Shown here: positions 25,101-36,529 of the stretch, in pieces
Position numbering within the stretch: the stretch's first letter is position 1
Layout of the letters: each line of letters begins with the position of its first letter
DNA from: Anagrus nilaparvatae
Lineage: Eukaryota > Arthropoda > Insecta > Hymenoptera > Mymaridae
Direction of reading: 5' to 3'
Assembly (NCBI GenBank): GCA_022575985.1
Contig: JAKSXM010000142.1
Location: forward strand, 806,001 to 870,000
Length of the DNA: 64,000 nucleotides
Notes under the pieces: generated by a model
The model's database searches: none
What the model was told of the DNA's origin: nothing
Seen by the model: only the letters and a program-made list of their open reading frames with translations
Translations under genes and position numbers: made by a program

Positions 25101-28100
25101 TGATTTTTTAAAAAAAGAGTTTAAAAGTTCAACTTTTTGTTTTGTAATAAAAAAAATTGCATAAATAAATATTTCTTATTGGTCAAAAAAAAAACAAATA
25201 ATATTCTCTCTGTTTAAAAAAAGTATTATAAATAACATTTTTATGCTGCTGTGACAGAAGAAATAATTTTTCTTTCTTAAATAATAAATATTAAAATAAA
25301 AAGAGCATGTCATCTTTTTTACTTAATATTTTTTTTTGTTATAATAAAGTGATTCATCATATTTTTGAATACACAAAACGATTATAATAATTTTTATTTT
25401 TTAAAGGTTCGCCACCATTGACCGGCACTGGAATAGTAAATGTCATTGTATTAGACGTTAACGATCATAATCCAGAATTTACAAGACAAGAATACAAAGC
25501 TTACGTTGATGAAAATTCACCAAATGGTACATTTATCGGTAATCCAATTGCCACTGATATGGACGAAGGACTCTCGGCTAAAATACGGTAAGAAAAATCA
25601 AATATTTCGAATATTTTTTTCTATGCCTTTTTTTCTCTAAGTGTTTATGTTTCTTGTATGCATCAACGTAAAAAATTTCGATTTTTTTTCTCGAAGCTTG
25701 TTATAACTTGTTTTATTCTTTTGATTTTTACTTCTTACATTCGTTTCATTTGAGCCTTTTATATGTGTGTTTGCAAAAAATATTTTGTTATATGAAAGTT
25801 TTTACTTGTTCCCACACAAGATATAATTATTTGCACGCGGGTGACAAAAAGATATGAAAACGTGATATGCGCGATATTTTAAGCTCTTTTTTTGCTTCAT
25901 TCTTCATTGAACAGAAAAAAAAATTTATTTAAAAAATATTTTGTTTTTTAATAAGGTATAAATACTAAAGAGAAAAAATTAGAAGTCTTATAATAAATTT
26001 AAAAGAAAAACATAAATTTTGTACTTAATTACAGTTATAGTTTGTTGGGTGACAAGGCTGAAAGATTTCAAGTAAATCCGACAACTGGTGAGATTGTCAC
26101 AACAGAAATTTTGGACAGAGAACAAAATGCTTTTTATTATTTGACATTAGTTGCTCAAGATTCAAGTCCAACCGAACCAAAAGCATCGGCGGTTAAGTTA
26201 ACCGTTATTGTTAATGATGTTAATGATAATGCACCAAGATTTACAAGTCCGCGTTATACGGCTTATGTTCCTGATTCGACTAAAACAGGTCAATAAATAT
26301 TTTTTTTTAATTAATTTTTTTTTTTCAATTATTTTTATTAAAAATTATATATATTTATTTGTTTTGAATTTATAGGTGATTTTGTATTTGGTGCCAAAGC
26401 TGTAGATGACGATGAAGGAAAAAATTCTCGTATAATCTATCGACTTCACGGAAAAGATTCTCATCGTTTTGTAATAGATACAAATAACGGTGTAATTCGT
26501 GCAAAAGAGGATTTAATAAATGGTCAAAGTACTTATCAATTACAAATTGAAGCATCAGATTGTGGTGATGAGCCAAAGTCAGTTACATCTGATCTCGTCA
26601 TTCATTTATGGGAACGTCAATTATTTCCAACTTTTCATTCTACAATAATAACAAATTTTACATTAAAAGAAGATGTACCTGAAGGCAAAGTTATTACAAC
26701 GCTTAGCGCAACTACTCCAAAATCTGGACCTGCCAGTAATTTAATATTTGCTATGGCTGGGGGTAACGTTGGAGATGCGCTAAGAATAGACCCACATACT
26801 GGAGAGGTAACATTTTTTTGCTATAGATTATATTTTTAACTATAATTTTATTTAAATATTCATGCATGCATTAAACAATTTTCAGGTAATTATAGCCTCT
26901 GGATTTGATTTTGAATCTGATCCTCATTATGAAGCTTGGGTTGAAGTTAGGGATTCAGGGAATCCTTCGCTAAGGAGTGTTGTTCAATTACTAGTCAATG
27001 TTACTGATGCAAATGATAATGCCCCTATTATTGACTTACCTGTTTATAATGCTTCTGTACCAGAAGAAGAGTATCCACCTTTATTCGTTACTAAAGTATC
27101 AGCTAAAGATGCTGATTCAGGTATAAATGGCGAAGTTACGTATCATTTAATGAATAATTTGGACGAAATATTTATTATTGACGAAGAAACTGGAGAAATT
27201 AGTACCAATGCCAAATTAGATAGGGAAGAAATATCTAATTATGAACTTATCGTGCAAGCTCGGGATCGCGGTACGCCGCAATTGACCGGTAGTTCGACTA
27301 TTATTGTTTCAGTTCTAGATAAAAACGATAATCCGCCTCGTTTTACTAGACTTTTTAGTGTTAATGTTACCGAAAATTCTGATATTGGTGCATTTGTTAT
27401 TCGAATTACAAGCAGTGATAAAGATATTGATCAAAACGCAAATGTTACTTATAGCTTTACCGAAAATCCTGGTTATAAATTTACCATAGATCCGCTAAGC
27501 GGTAATGTGACCGTCGCTGGTCATTTAGATCGCGAAGCACAAGATGAATATTTATTAAAAGTTCAAGCAGCCGATGGAGCCTGGGTTTCTGAAACTGCAT
27601 TAACTATAACTATACAAGACCAAAATGATAACGCTCCTGAATTCGAAGAAGAAAATTATCATTTTCACTTTCTTGAAAATCAAAGATCTATGGCGCATGT
27701 TGGACAGGTAGTGGCTATTGATCGTGATAAGCAAGGCCCAAATTCGGTGATTTCATATAGTTTAATGCAACCATCTGACTTGTTTACTGTTGACCCAGCT
27801 ACAGGTGATGTCTTTAGTAAGCGCACTTTACGATATAAACATTCGAAACGACCAATGTCACCTGAAAATCTCCACAGTTTGACAATAATTGCCACAGACA
27901 ATGGTAGACCACCATTGTCTACCAAAGTACAAGTTCATATTAATGTGGTTGATGCTAATAATAATGCCCCGAAATTCGAACAAAAAAGTTACTTATCACC
28001 TGTCCCTGAAGGGTTCTCGGCCAATAAGAAAATTGTTCAAGTTGTAGCTACCGACGATCAAGACTATGGATTGAATGCTGAAATTGAATATTCTATAGTA

Positions 28101-31100
28101 TCTGGTAATGGAAGCGAACACTTCTTTATCGAGAAAAAATCTGGTTTAATTTATTTGAAGAAAAAACTCACTGAATTCACGATCGGCAATATTTTGAAAC
28201 TGAAAGTTCAAGCAAAAGATAAAGGAGTTCCTCCTCAAAAAGACGAAGTTTGGGTTACTCTTGTAATAACTGGTGAAAATCACCATTCGCCATCTTTTGC
28301 AGCTGTTAGCTATCAAGTTCGAGTCCCCGAAAATGAACCAGTTAATACGACTATCTTGTCAGTTAATGCTGCCGATCCTGACGATGGACCTAACGGTATG
28401 GTTAGATACAAAATTTCTGCTGGCAACGAACGAAATCAATTCTCTATCCATCCAATTACTGGTGCTGTAACTCTTTTAGAAGCTTTGGATTACGATTCAG
28501 TTCAAGAATACAAACTTAATATAACGGCTATTGATCTTGGATTTGAATCCAAATATGCGATAGCTACATTAACGGTCAATGTTTCTGACGTTAACGATAA
28601 CCCACCTCAATTTAATCAAAGTCAATACGAAGCATATTTACCCGAAAATTCGCCTAAAAATAATTTTGTTTATAAAGTTGTTGCTAAAGACATTGATTCT
28701 CCAAAATATGCAATTATTCAGTACGGAATCCTTGGTGGTACTGGAAAAGAACATTTTCAAATTGAACCAAATTCTGGAATTATAACATCCAAAATGAGTT
28801 TTGACTTTGAAGAGGCAAATGAATATACTTTAGATATTGTTGCTGCCAATCCCGACACAACTCCTAAAATGGTTGGTTTTACAACCGTTTTAATTCATAT
28901 TACTGGAATAAATGAATTCTACCCGAAATTTGTACAACCCGTATTTCATATGGATGTATCAGAAAGTGCCGAAGTTGGAACATCTGTTGGAATCGTTCAA
29001 GCCACTGATCAAGATGCAGGTACAGATGGAAAAGTTTATTACTTGTTTGTGGGCTCATCGAACGATCGAGGTTTTTCAATCGGACCAGAAACAGGGATCA
29101 TTACAGTTTCAAGAAGGTAATATAATAAAAAAATAGAAATATTTTTTAGAATTTGCAACTTTTAATGTAATTGGGTATTATCTATTTTATGTAATTATTA
29201 ATTTTTTGTTATTCATATTTAGGCTTGATCGTGAAACTCAAAACCGAGCGATTCTAACAGTAATGGCGAAAAATTCAGGAGGTATTAGAGGAAATGACAC
29301 AGACGAAGCACAAGTAATAATTTCAATTCAAGATGGTAATGATCCTCCTGAATTTTTGCAGTCTTTGTACCAAGCAAGAATTTCTGAAGGGGAAAATATA
29401 GGAGTCAGAGTAGCAACGGTTCGAGCAGTTGATAAGGATGTTAGACCCCAGAATAACCAATTTTCTTATTCTATTATTGGTGGAAACATTGATCAGGCAT
29501 TTAAAATTGATCCACAATCTGGAGAAATTGATACAGCTAAAATTTTAGATAGAGAAAGTGTTCCAAGTTACGAATTAATCATTGGCGCAATCGATGTTGG
29601 CACTCCGCCTCAAACCGGAAGTTCCACGGTACAAATTGAGGTCTTAGATATAAACGATAACGGTCCAACATTTGAAACAAAAGATCTTACGGGGTATGTA
29701 AGTGAAAATGAACCAGCTGGAACAAGTATTATGACACTTAATGCTATTGATCCTGATTTACCACCAAATGGAGCACCGTTTACTTACAAACTAATTGGAG
29801 GAAAGCAAATGGATTTAGTCAGCTTAGACAAGCATTCAGGCGTTTTAAGAACAACAAGAAGTTTGGATAGAGAAGTTTTGCCTCAATTAGAACTATTGGT
29901 AAGTAGTGAAGGGGAAAAAGTCTTTAAAAACTTATTTGAATTTAAAATGAATTCAAATTTGCATATAATAACGTAATTATTACTATTATTAATTTCACGA
30001 AAAATATTTTTGACATAGATCGAAGTAGAAGATTCAGGAACGCCAAAAATGAGAAGTGAGCACGCGATCACTATTATAGTTCTTGATCAAAATGATAGTC
30101 CATCTAGTCCACGCTCTGTTCATGTTATTGTTCATACATTTAATAATTTAACACCTGTCGGAAAAGTAGCTGATGTCCATCCAAATGATCCGGATACTTC
30201 TGGTGATTATTCTTGCAAAATTTTGCAAGGTTTAAATAATGAGGCATTGAGAATCCCAAAAGCTTGTGATTTACATGTAAACAAAATTACTCCAGGTTAG
30301 TATAAAATAAATTGCTTCAATCATTTTTAAATTGCAGATTAATTATGAAGCCTTTCAAATTTTTCTTTTTATATAATCAGATTTATAACAATAGTTTTAT
30401 TTTTTTTTTTAGGAACAGGATATTCTTTAAGTGTTAGTGGTAACGACGGTAAACACTCGGATGTTGTTTCAAAAGTTACAGTAGAATTCGTAACTATTGG
30501 TAATTCAACTGTTGAAAATAGTGTAACAGTACAGATATCGAAAATTAAATCAAACGAGTTTTTGAACAAGTATTATAAAGCTCTGTTAGAATTGTTGCAA
30601 GAAGAATTGGAAGCTGGCGATAATTTGATTATTTACAGTATTGATGAGAAAGATGGCTTTACTGAGATTTACATTGCTATCTCTACTAAACAAGGATATA
30701 GAACGAAATATGAAGTTAAAGAATTTTTGAATCGTAGACGAAGACGAATGGAATCTTTAATAGAAGGATCTTTCATAACGATTGGTAACTCACCTTGTAA
30801 AAATACGGCTTGTGATAACGGTGGAATTTGCAGCGATCAATTGGTGATACATGATGATGCTAGAATTAGTCAAAGCTCTTCGCTAATTTTGACATCGCCG
30901 CGGGTGATGCATGAAATGAATTGCAGATGTAGAGATGGATTCATGGGTGAACGCTGTGAAAAGAAGCAAGATCCTTGTGCACCGAACCCTTGTTTATCCG
31001 TAAGTAACAGCGTTATTAAATTTTCGAACTTATTGTACAATACCATAACTATAATCTACCATAATTTTTTTAGGGTGGTCAATGTAGACGTTCAGGCTTT

Positions 31101-34100
31101 GATTTTCACTGTAGCTGCCCTCCGGATCGGGAAGGAAAGCTTTGTGAACTTGAGAGAGGAAACATCTGCTCTAGCAATCCATGTAAAAATGGAGGTTCTT
31201 GTAAAGAAAGTCCTGATGGATCAAACTTTTTCTGCTTATGTCGTATTGGGTACCGCGGAAATAATTGCGAACTTCTTACTGACGCTTGCAGACCTAATCC
31301 ATGTCTTCATGGAGGACTTTGCGTTGGAGAAAACCCAGGGTAATTATAATTATCAAAGAATGATTTCAATTTGTTTCAAAGAATATATTAAATTTTACAA
31401 TGGTCCTTACAGGTATCGATGCAGTTGCCCGCAAGGACGTTATGGTCGTCATTGTGAGCGATCAACTTTTGGTTTTGAAGAGCTGTCCTACATGACTTTC
31501 CCTGCCTTAGATTCTAATACAAATGATATCACCATGATATTTGCAACTACAAAGCGAAATGCTCTACTGCTTTATAATTATGGTCCTCAAAGTGGCGGCA
31601 GATCGGATTTCTTAGTTTTGGAACTAGTAAACGGAAAACTTGTATTTTCTTGCGGAGGTGCCAGAAGCGCAATTACATCTTTATCAATCAAATCTAACTT
31701 GTCTTTAGCTGATGGTAACTGGAATAAGATTATTGCTACTAGAAACGGAAGAGTTGTTTCTTTGAGCGTATCTAAATGTAAAGAGAATGGAGATGTATGC
31801 GATGAATGCAAGCCTGGAGATCGTTCATGTTACGTAGATGACGTCGGAACCATTGGGTAATTAGATTATCAAATTTTTAAAATAAATCGTTTTCAAGTTT
31901 TTGAAATTTATTAACAAATATAATTTTTGCATTACAGTACTTTGAATTTTAATAATAATCATTTAATACTTGGTGGTTTGGTGAACGCTGATCCTGTGTT
32001 AGAACGTCCTGGTCAAGTTCATTCTGACGATTTTGTTGGTTGTATTCACTCAGTTTCGGTAAATGGTCGGGCTTTGAACTTAACTAATCCATCAACGTCG
32101 TATGGAATAAAACCTACTTGTCCGAGATCGGAAAATGGTCCGTGTTCACAATCTAGTTCAAATAAACAAGCTGGATCTTGCGGAATCGGAAAATGTTTTG
32201 ATAAATGGAGCAAGCCAAATTGTCAATGCGGTTTGATTTATGCTCCAAATTGTCAAGGTTCGGTCGAACCAATCACATTGAGTGAAGGAGCCTATATCGA
32301 ATACAAGGTAAATTTAATATTTTTAAAATTAAAAGTATTAAAAATAAAAATTGCTAGGAAATTTTTAAATACAATTATTTATTTTAGGTTTCTGAACAAC
32401 ATCGCAGAATGCAGTTACTTGAAAACATTTACGGTGGTACAACTCTTTGGAATACCGAAATAAGCTCACGTTTTACAAAAGAACAAAACAGTGGTACAAC
32501 AACAATAGAAAAAAGTGTTCATTTAATGTTTCGGACGGTAAAACCAGATGGAATTCTATTTTATTCAGCCACAAACAAATACTTTACTTCTGTTGAACTA
32601 CGAAATGGACAAATAAGTTATGCCTCTTTGCTAAATTCGCCAGTAAATATGAGTGGAACATCTGATCATAGTTTAGCTGATGGGCGCTGGCATAATTTAA
32701 CTATTCTTACTCATGCCAGAGGCCTTAGATTATATATTGACGGTTCTCCAACAGGCGAAGAATTAGATACTGCTGGTGTTCATGATTTTCTTGATCCATA
32801 TTTAACTTTAATTACTATCGGGGGAGTTCGGAGAGACTTTTATTTGGCTTATGATGGGCTACCCAAACATTTTGAAGGATGCTTGGCCAACTTTACCGTT
32901 AATGGTGAAGTCCAACCTTTCAATGGCACGGGTTCTATCTTCAAAGATGTTATGTATTTTGGAAAAATCCATCACGGATGCCGAGGTCCAATAGGTATTG
33001 CCGCAGCGACCGCGGCTGATCCATTAAGCATTGGAATAACTTTAGTCGTTGTATTTTTTGTTACTTTACTGTTAGGGATACTTGCAAGCTATGCTTATTA
33101 TCATTTAACACGGGAAAATAAAGAAAAATCTGCTACTACAGTAATTAACAAAAATACAAATGCTATTTTAACTGGTGGTTCATTAGTTGGATCTCCCGGC
33201 GATAATTTAATGTCGAGGCACGAAAACACTTATATACCTGATGCATCCGACTTAAGAAATATTGGTCATTTGGGGCCTGAAAATTTGATTTCTAAAAAAT
33301 TCAAAGAACGTGAAATAACATCTATAGAACATAGGCCTCAAAGACCAGACATTATTGAAAGAGAAATAAGTAAATCAACGCCTGTTAGAGATGATCACCA
33401 TACCGTATTATTACCACCGCCACCAAATTCTCTTCGATCCCACGATCATAGTCAAGAGCATGATTTAGCTGAACATTATGACCTTGAAAATGCTAGTTCA
33501 ATCGCACCGAGTGATATCGACATAATTTATCACTATAAAGGTTATCGAGATGGAATGCGAAAATACACGCCTACCGCTCCTCAAATGAATAATTATTCCA
33601 ATATTCATAAACATAATGGTCAACAGCATAGACATTCAGGACCATTTCCACCAAGATCTTTACCACCATCTTCGATTAGAGAATCACCTGGACCAGCACC
33701 GAAATTGCTTCAAAGTACTCCTTTAGCAAGGCTGTCCCCTAGTAGTGAGTTATCATCTCAACAGCCAAGAATTTTAACATTATCAGACATTAGTGGAAAA
33801 CCGCTACAAAGTGCTTTATTAGCGACAACTTCGTCGTCAGGAGGAGTTGGTAAGGATGCAATGAATTCGAATAGTGAAAGAAGTTTGAATTCACCTATCA
33901 TGAGCCAATTGTCAGGATCGTCAGCAAGCAGAAAAGTTCAACAGGCTAATAATAAAATAGTTAGTAACGTAACATCAAGTCCGATGGGTTTAACAGCCGA
34001 AGATATTGACAGGCTTAATTCAAGACCGAGAACGTCCAGTTTGGTTTCAACCTTGGATGCTGTTAGCTCATCAAGTGAAGCGCGAGGTCCTACTGCTCAC

Positions 34101-34628
34101 GGTGGCTTACATCTTCATAGAAGGCACACACCTCAATCTGACAGACTTAAAAGAAGGAATTCGTCTACCACAGATGAAAGTGGAAATGATAGTTTTACTT
34201 GTTCAGAAATTGAGTATGATACTGCTTCACTTGTAGGGGACAAGAGATCCGAGCACATATACAGTAAACCAGATGATATAGATGTTGGGGGCAGAGTGAA
34301 TGAATCATCACAAGCTTCAAAACCACCTTTACCACCAAATATAAACTATGATGGTTTCGATAGTTCATTTAGAGGATCGTTAAGTACGTTAGTGGCTTCT
34401 GATGATGATATGTCACCACACATGAGTGGTTTATATAGAACAAATAATGAATCTCATTTAACAAATACAGCATTAAGTTGGGATTATTTATTAAATTGGG
34501 GTCCTAATTTCGGAAGTTTAGTTGGTGTATTTAATGACATCGCTGAATTACCCGATGTTTCCAATAGGATTTCAAATAACTTAAGACTGTCAAATAACAT
34601 TCCTAAGCCTTCAGAAGAGTACGTTTAG
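7124..34628 (+). CDS. ft: Fat protocadherin (Fat/FAT4 type), 3' part of gene, 17 exons
   Basis: Fat is a giant cell-surface cadherin, the receptor for Dachsous in planar cell polarity and Hippo growth control. Exons: 7124-7341, 7948-8101, 12372-12608, 18011-18403, 18479-19228, 21540-21717, 25407-25587, 26035-26288, 26376-26806, 26886-29116, 29223-29898, 30019-30295, 30413-30999, 31074-31339, 31413-31856, 31938-32307 and 32388-34628. All join in frame with GT-AG borders, giving 3,295 codons plus stop. About eighteen cadherin repeats (DxNDN and LDRE motifs) run to about 30.3 kb. EGF modules follow (first Cys at 30796), then laminin-G 1 (about 31463-32110), a Cys-rich EGF-like module, laminin-G 2 (about 32470-32980), a membrane helix (about 33030-33100) and a tail of about 510 residues containing SWDYLLNWGPNFGSL and ending EYV. 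EGF plus laminin-G modules exclude Dachsous, and the long tail disfavours Kugelei. Fly Fat has about 5,150 residues, so roughly 1,850 N-terminal residues lie upstream. Confidence 0.95.
7377..7628. repeat. foldback/MITE-like element in fat intron
   Basis: Outer ends TCAAATCACGG and CCGTGATATGA are imperfect inverted copies. Inside, about 7447-7490 and 7513-7580 form a second inverted pair around a short loop, including TAAATTATCAAAA against TTTTGATAATTTA. The phrase atcagtgacccaaaaaaacc resembles the core of the ~143-bp repeat family near 36.6-37.4, 48.7, 52 and 54.5 kb, so this may be a distant member. Confidence 0.45.
7661..7866. mobile_element. small MITE with ~28-bp inverted ends
   Basis: The left end TGTATGGTTGACCGAAATTT is an imperfect inverted copy of the right end, which closes with AAATTTCGGGAATCCATACA. 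The element is about 205 bp, has no coding capacity and lies in the 606-bp intron between the first two fat exons in the window. The superfamily cannot be assigned. Confidence 0.5.
9271..9305 (+). promoter_or_regulatory. U6-type PSEA + TATA promoter-like element D
   Basis: TTCTCGAAAGTGAAATG (9271-9287) is followed after 12 bp by TATATA (9300-9305). A start near 9329 would give an RNA of about 65-70 nt ending at the T5 run 9394-9398. This is the first of the plus-strand copies. Confidence 0.55.
10398..10770. mobile_element. MITE with TACACTGAAAAAAAAT inverted ends
   Basis: Terminal repeats TACACTGAAAAAAAAT and ATTTTTTTTCAGTGTA enclose 373 bp in a fat intron. The subterminal right half contains several copies of a motif like CCGGTAACNGC/GGAATTCCGGT. 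Related phrases (ttgtcagtgccggaatttcggtagtgg) occur near 23.5 kb and 52.6 kb, so this is a dispersed family. No transposase is encoded. Confidence 0.55.
14344..14380 (+). promoter_or_regulatory. U6-type PSEA + TATA promoter-like element E
   Basis: TTCTCGAAAGAGAAATG (14344-14360) is followed after 12 bp by TATATATA (14373-14380). A start near 14402 would give about 70-75 nt ending at the T6 run 14471-14476. In this copy the motif can fold as a six-base-pair stem closed by a GAAA loop. Confidence 0.55.
14659..14695 (+). promoter_or_regulatory. U6-type PSEA + TATA promoter-like element F
   Basis: TTCTCGAAAGAGAAATG (14659-14675) is followed after 12 bp by TATAAAAG (14688-14695). It lies only 315 bp downstream of element E on the same strand. 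A T5 run at 14739-14743 would stop a transcript starting near 14717 after about 25 nt. The first spacer bases (tatttcc) are shared with element G. Confidence 0.5.
14990..15045. repeat. dispersed repeat fragment, also near 41.95 kb
   Basis: The phrase gaccctaggccatataaaaa and the following gaccctaatcgcagttt closely resemble gaccctcggccataaacaaa and gacccaaatcgcagttt at 41.94-41.99 kb. It is a fragment of a dispersed element in a fat intron. Confidence 0.4.
15427..15474. repeat. 48-bp palindrome
   Basis: GGTTCC and GGAACC close a near-perfect hairpin whose centre is TACTACATGTAGTA flanked by T6/A6 runs. It lies in a fat intron. It may be a tiny foldback element or a recombination-derived palindrome; no function is assigned. 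Confidence 0.6.
20435..20470 (+). promoter_or_regulatory. U6-type PSEA + TATA promoter-like element G
   Basis: TTCTCGAAAGCGAAATG (20435-20451) is followed after 12 bp by TATATAT (20464-20470). It faces element H, which reads toward it from 168 bp away. A T4 run at 20503-20506 lies close to the expected start. Confidence 0.5.
20585..20619 (-). promoter_or_regulatory. U6-type PSEA + TATA promoter-like element H
   Basis: On the minus strand, TTCTCGAAAGAGAAATG (20619 to 20603) is followed after 12 bp by TATATA (20590 to 20585). A start near 20561 has no T4 run until 20430-20424, giving room for an RNA of about 130 nt that would be antisense across element G. With G it forms inverted ends of about 23 bp, so a MITE is the alternative reading of the pair. 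Confidence 0.5.
21718..25406 (+). other. ft: fat intron, 3.7 kb
   Basis: Bounded by donor gtaagt and acceptor tttttaaag; the flanking exons share a split Gly codon. It contains a repeat fragment near 23.5 kb. No copy of the promoter-like motif was found here. The rest is A/T-rich with homopolymer runs and short direct words; I see no exon or RNA gene. Confidence 0.7.
23478..23625. repeat. fragment of the CCGGAATT repeat family
   Basis: Words such as cggttgtcagtgccggaatt and cggtagtggcagc resemble the subterminal part of the element at 10.4-10.8 kb and a fragment at 52.61-52.66 kb. No clear terminal repeats remain. The overlapping minus-strand frame (23423-23644) is composed of this repeat and is not treated as a gene. 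Confidence 0.35.
30733..30747 (+). other. ft: Arg5 basic cluster in Fat, possible furin-type site
   Basis: Five consecutive Arg codons (NRRRRRM) lie in the juxta-EGF region of Fat, after the last cadherin repeat and before the first EGF module. Fly Fat is known to be proteolytically processed into associated fragments. This cluster fits a proprotein-convertase site, but cleavage here is inference. Confidence 0.35.
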
Positions 34629-35340
34629 TTTACTTTTAAAAATGCATCCTTGTTAAATTAATAATTTAATAGTTTACTTTATAGACCAAAAATGAGATTT
34701 AAAAAATTTGATATATAAAGAAGAAGGTTTAAATAACGAGTGTCTTGCCATAAAATGTGTTGTAATAATTTAGTAATATATTAAAATGTATTTGAATCTA
34801 CAAATTGTTTATATCAAATATTTAATAATTAAAAATATAGTTTTTTAATTTCATTAATCATCTTGTATCAAGATGTTTTAATGAACATGTACATATAAAT
34901 ATTAATTTTACTAACTAAGCCATGGTGCAATGTTTTATTTTTGTCAAATATATTACTATTTATATATATAAAAACCTATTTAGATATTCATGACTAAGTC
35001 ATAATTGTATAAAATAATTAATAAATTTTTTAGTTAATTAAATAAAGCCATATTTTGTAATTACAATTTAGTAAAATTTAATAAGTAAACATTAAATGTT
35101 TCTATTTTTTTAGACTGATTTCTTATATTATTTAGTATAGGCTATTTATAAATATATAATTTAAGAGATTATACAAAGTTTGTAAATTATTTATATAAAA
35201 ATTATTATATGTACATAAAAAAATTATTTTGTAAATAAAAAATTTATATATATATATATATATGATTGAATTCATATTGTAAAAATGTGCTATCTTTTAT
35301 AATAAAATATAGAATTAATAAATATTGTTTATATAAAAAT
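34629..35340 (+). other. ft: fat 3' UTR and downstream flank
   Basis: A/T-rich sequence follows the fat stop codon (TAG, 34626-34628). AATAAA hexamers at about 35040 and 35302 are the plausible polyadenylation signals, giving a 3' UTR of roughly 430 or 700 bases. A short TA microsatellite lies at about 35248-35264. Confidence 0.5.
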
Positions 35341-36039
35341 AATTTTTTCTTGTTTTTATTATTTTGTCTTATTGTTTGCCTCACCTGAATGGGTATTTCT
35401 TAGTATCTCCTTAATAAATGTTGTAATTTTTAATCAAAAAATTTCTGATCTGGTTGATATGATTTTTTGGCTGATGGTCTATTTTTAATTCAACTATTTA
35501 ATAAAAAAATATTTCAAAAATAATTCCAAAAATCGAGGATTGGACCTGTAAGGATTTTTGGACTCTTTTTTTTCAACTCGAAAAGACGGTGTCTTATCAT
35601 ATACAGAATTTTACGAAAAAAAAAAGGTTTTTAATATTTATTTCGAATTAATAAAGATTTTCTAAGGAATGTAAAATAGACAGATTTTTATCCATATATA
35701 ATTTGGATTAGTATTACTTCAGTAGATCTCAGAAGACCTTTATCAATTTCCATATATATTTTATAAATGTGTGTTAGTTTTTATGATATATAGTGAATCG
35801 GCCCACGAAAGATATTTAAAAACTAATTGTATTAGTTCAAAGTAGACCTAAAAAAACTTGGATCCTGAGGTTTATAGATCTCCAGGTGCCTTCGGTTCTG
35901 ATTGGCAGCCTATTAATGACAAAAAAAAAGATAAAGGTAAAGCTAGCCTCGAAACAAAAAATCGACAAGCTGTGAAAAGTGGGGCTGCTAACCAAAGTCA
36001 AAAAATATGTTATTTTTATTTATTCATGATAAAAATTGA

Positions 36040-36330
36040 TATCTGGGGTTTTTTTGGGTCGCTAAATTGATATTTTATGTCAGAAAATCGAAAATAACAT
36101 AACCTTTACCGGAAAAATCGGAAAATAACTGTTTTTCTTAACTGAAAAATCAAAATGAATAAAATTTATTATTTTTCATTAAAAATCGGTATCGGGGGGT
36201 TTATCAGGCCACTAAATCGGTATTTTTTGTCAGAAAATTGAAAATAACATAACCTTCACCGGAAAAATCGGAAAATAACTGTTTATTACTTAACTGAAAA
36301 ATCAAAATCAATAAATTTTATTATTTTTCA
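36040..36330 (+). repeat. two-copy tandem duplication, ~145 bp
   Basis: Two successive copies share aaaataacataacctt, accggaaaaatcggaaaata and actgttt...ttaactgaaaaatcaaaat. The second copy starts near 36187. The block lies inside the 2.06-kb inverted-end element. Confidence 0.65.
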
Positions 36331-36529
36331 TTAAAAAACTTATCTGGAGGTTTTTCAAAAATTCTAGTTTACATTCAACTTTTTTTATAAAAATCTCTAA
36401 AAACATTATTATATTCAAGTGGCTGGTCATTCTGGTGGCCTTCTAGTAATTTCTAACTAGATTGAGAACACTTCTTATCCATCACCATCGTTTATGCGAC
36501 TACACCTACCCAGAAACCTGAATGGACCT

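Noticed and set aside
26370..28785. Several frames of 60-85 codons on either strand within 26.3-28.8 kb
   Set aside because: They overlap the fat cadherin exons in other frames and have no independent support.
7124..34628. Alternative reading of the large gene as Dachsous, Kugelei or N-cadherin
   Set aside because: Dachsous lacks EGF and laminin-G modules. N-cadherin has a catenin-binding tail of different sequence. The long tail with a WDYLLNWGP motif and the extended first EGF loop fit Fat/FAT4 best.
35858..36070. Open frame across the left end of the 2.06-kb element
   Set aside because: The frame is formed by the terminal inverted repeat itself; the opposite end gives the antisense of the same residues. 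No transposase motif is present.
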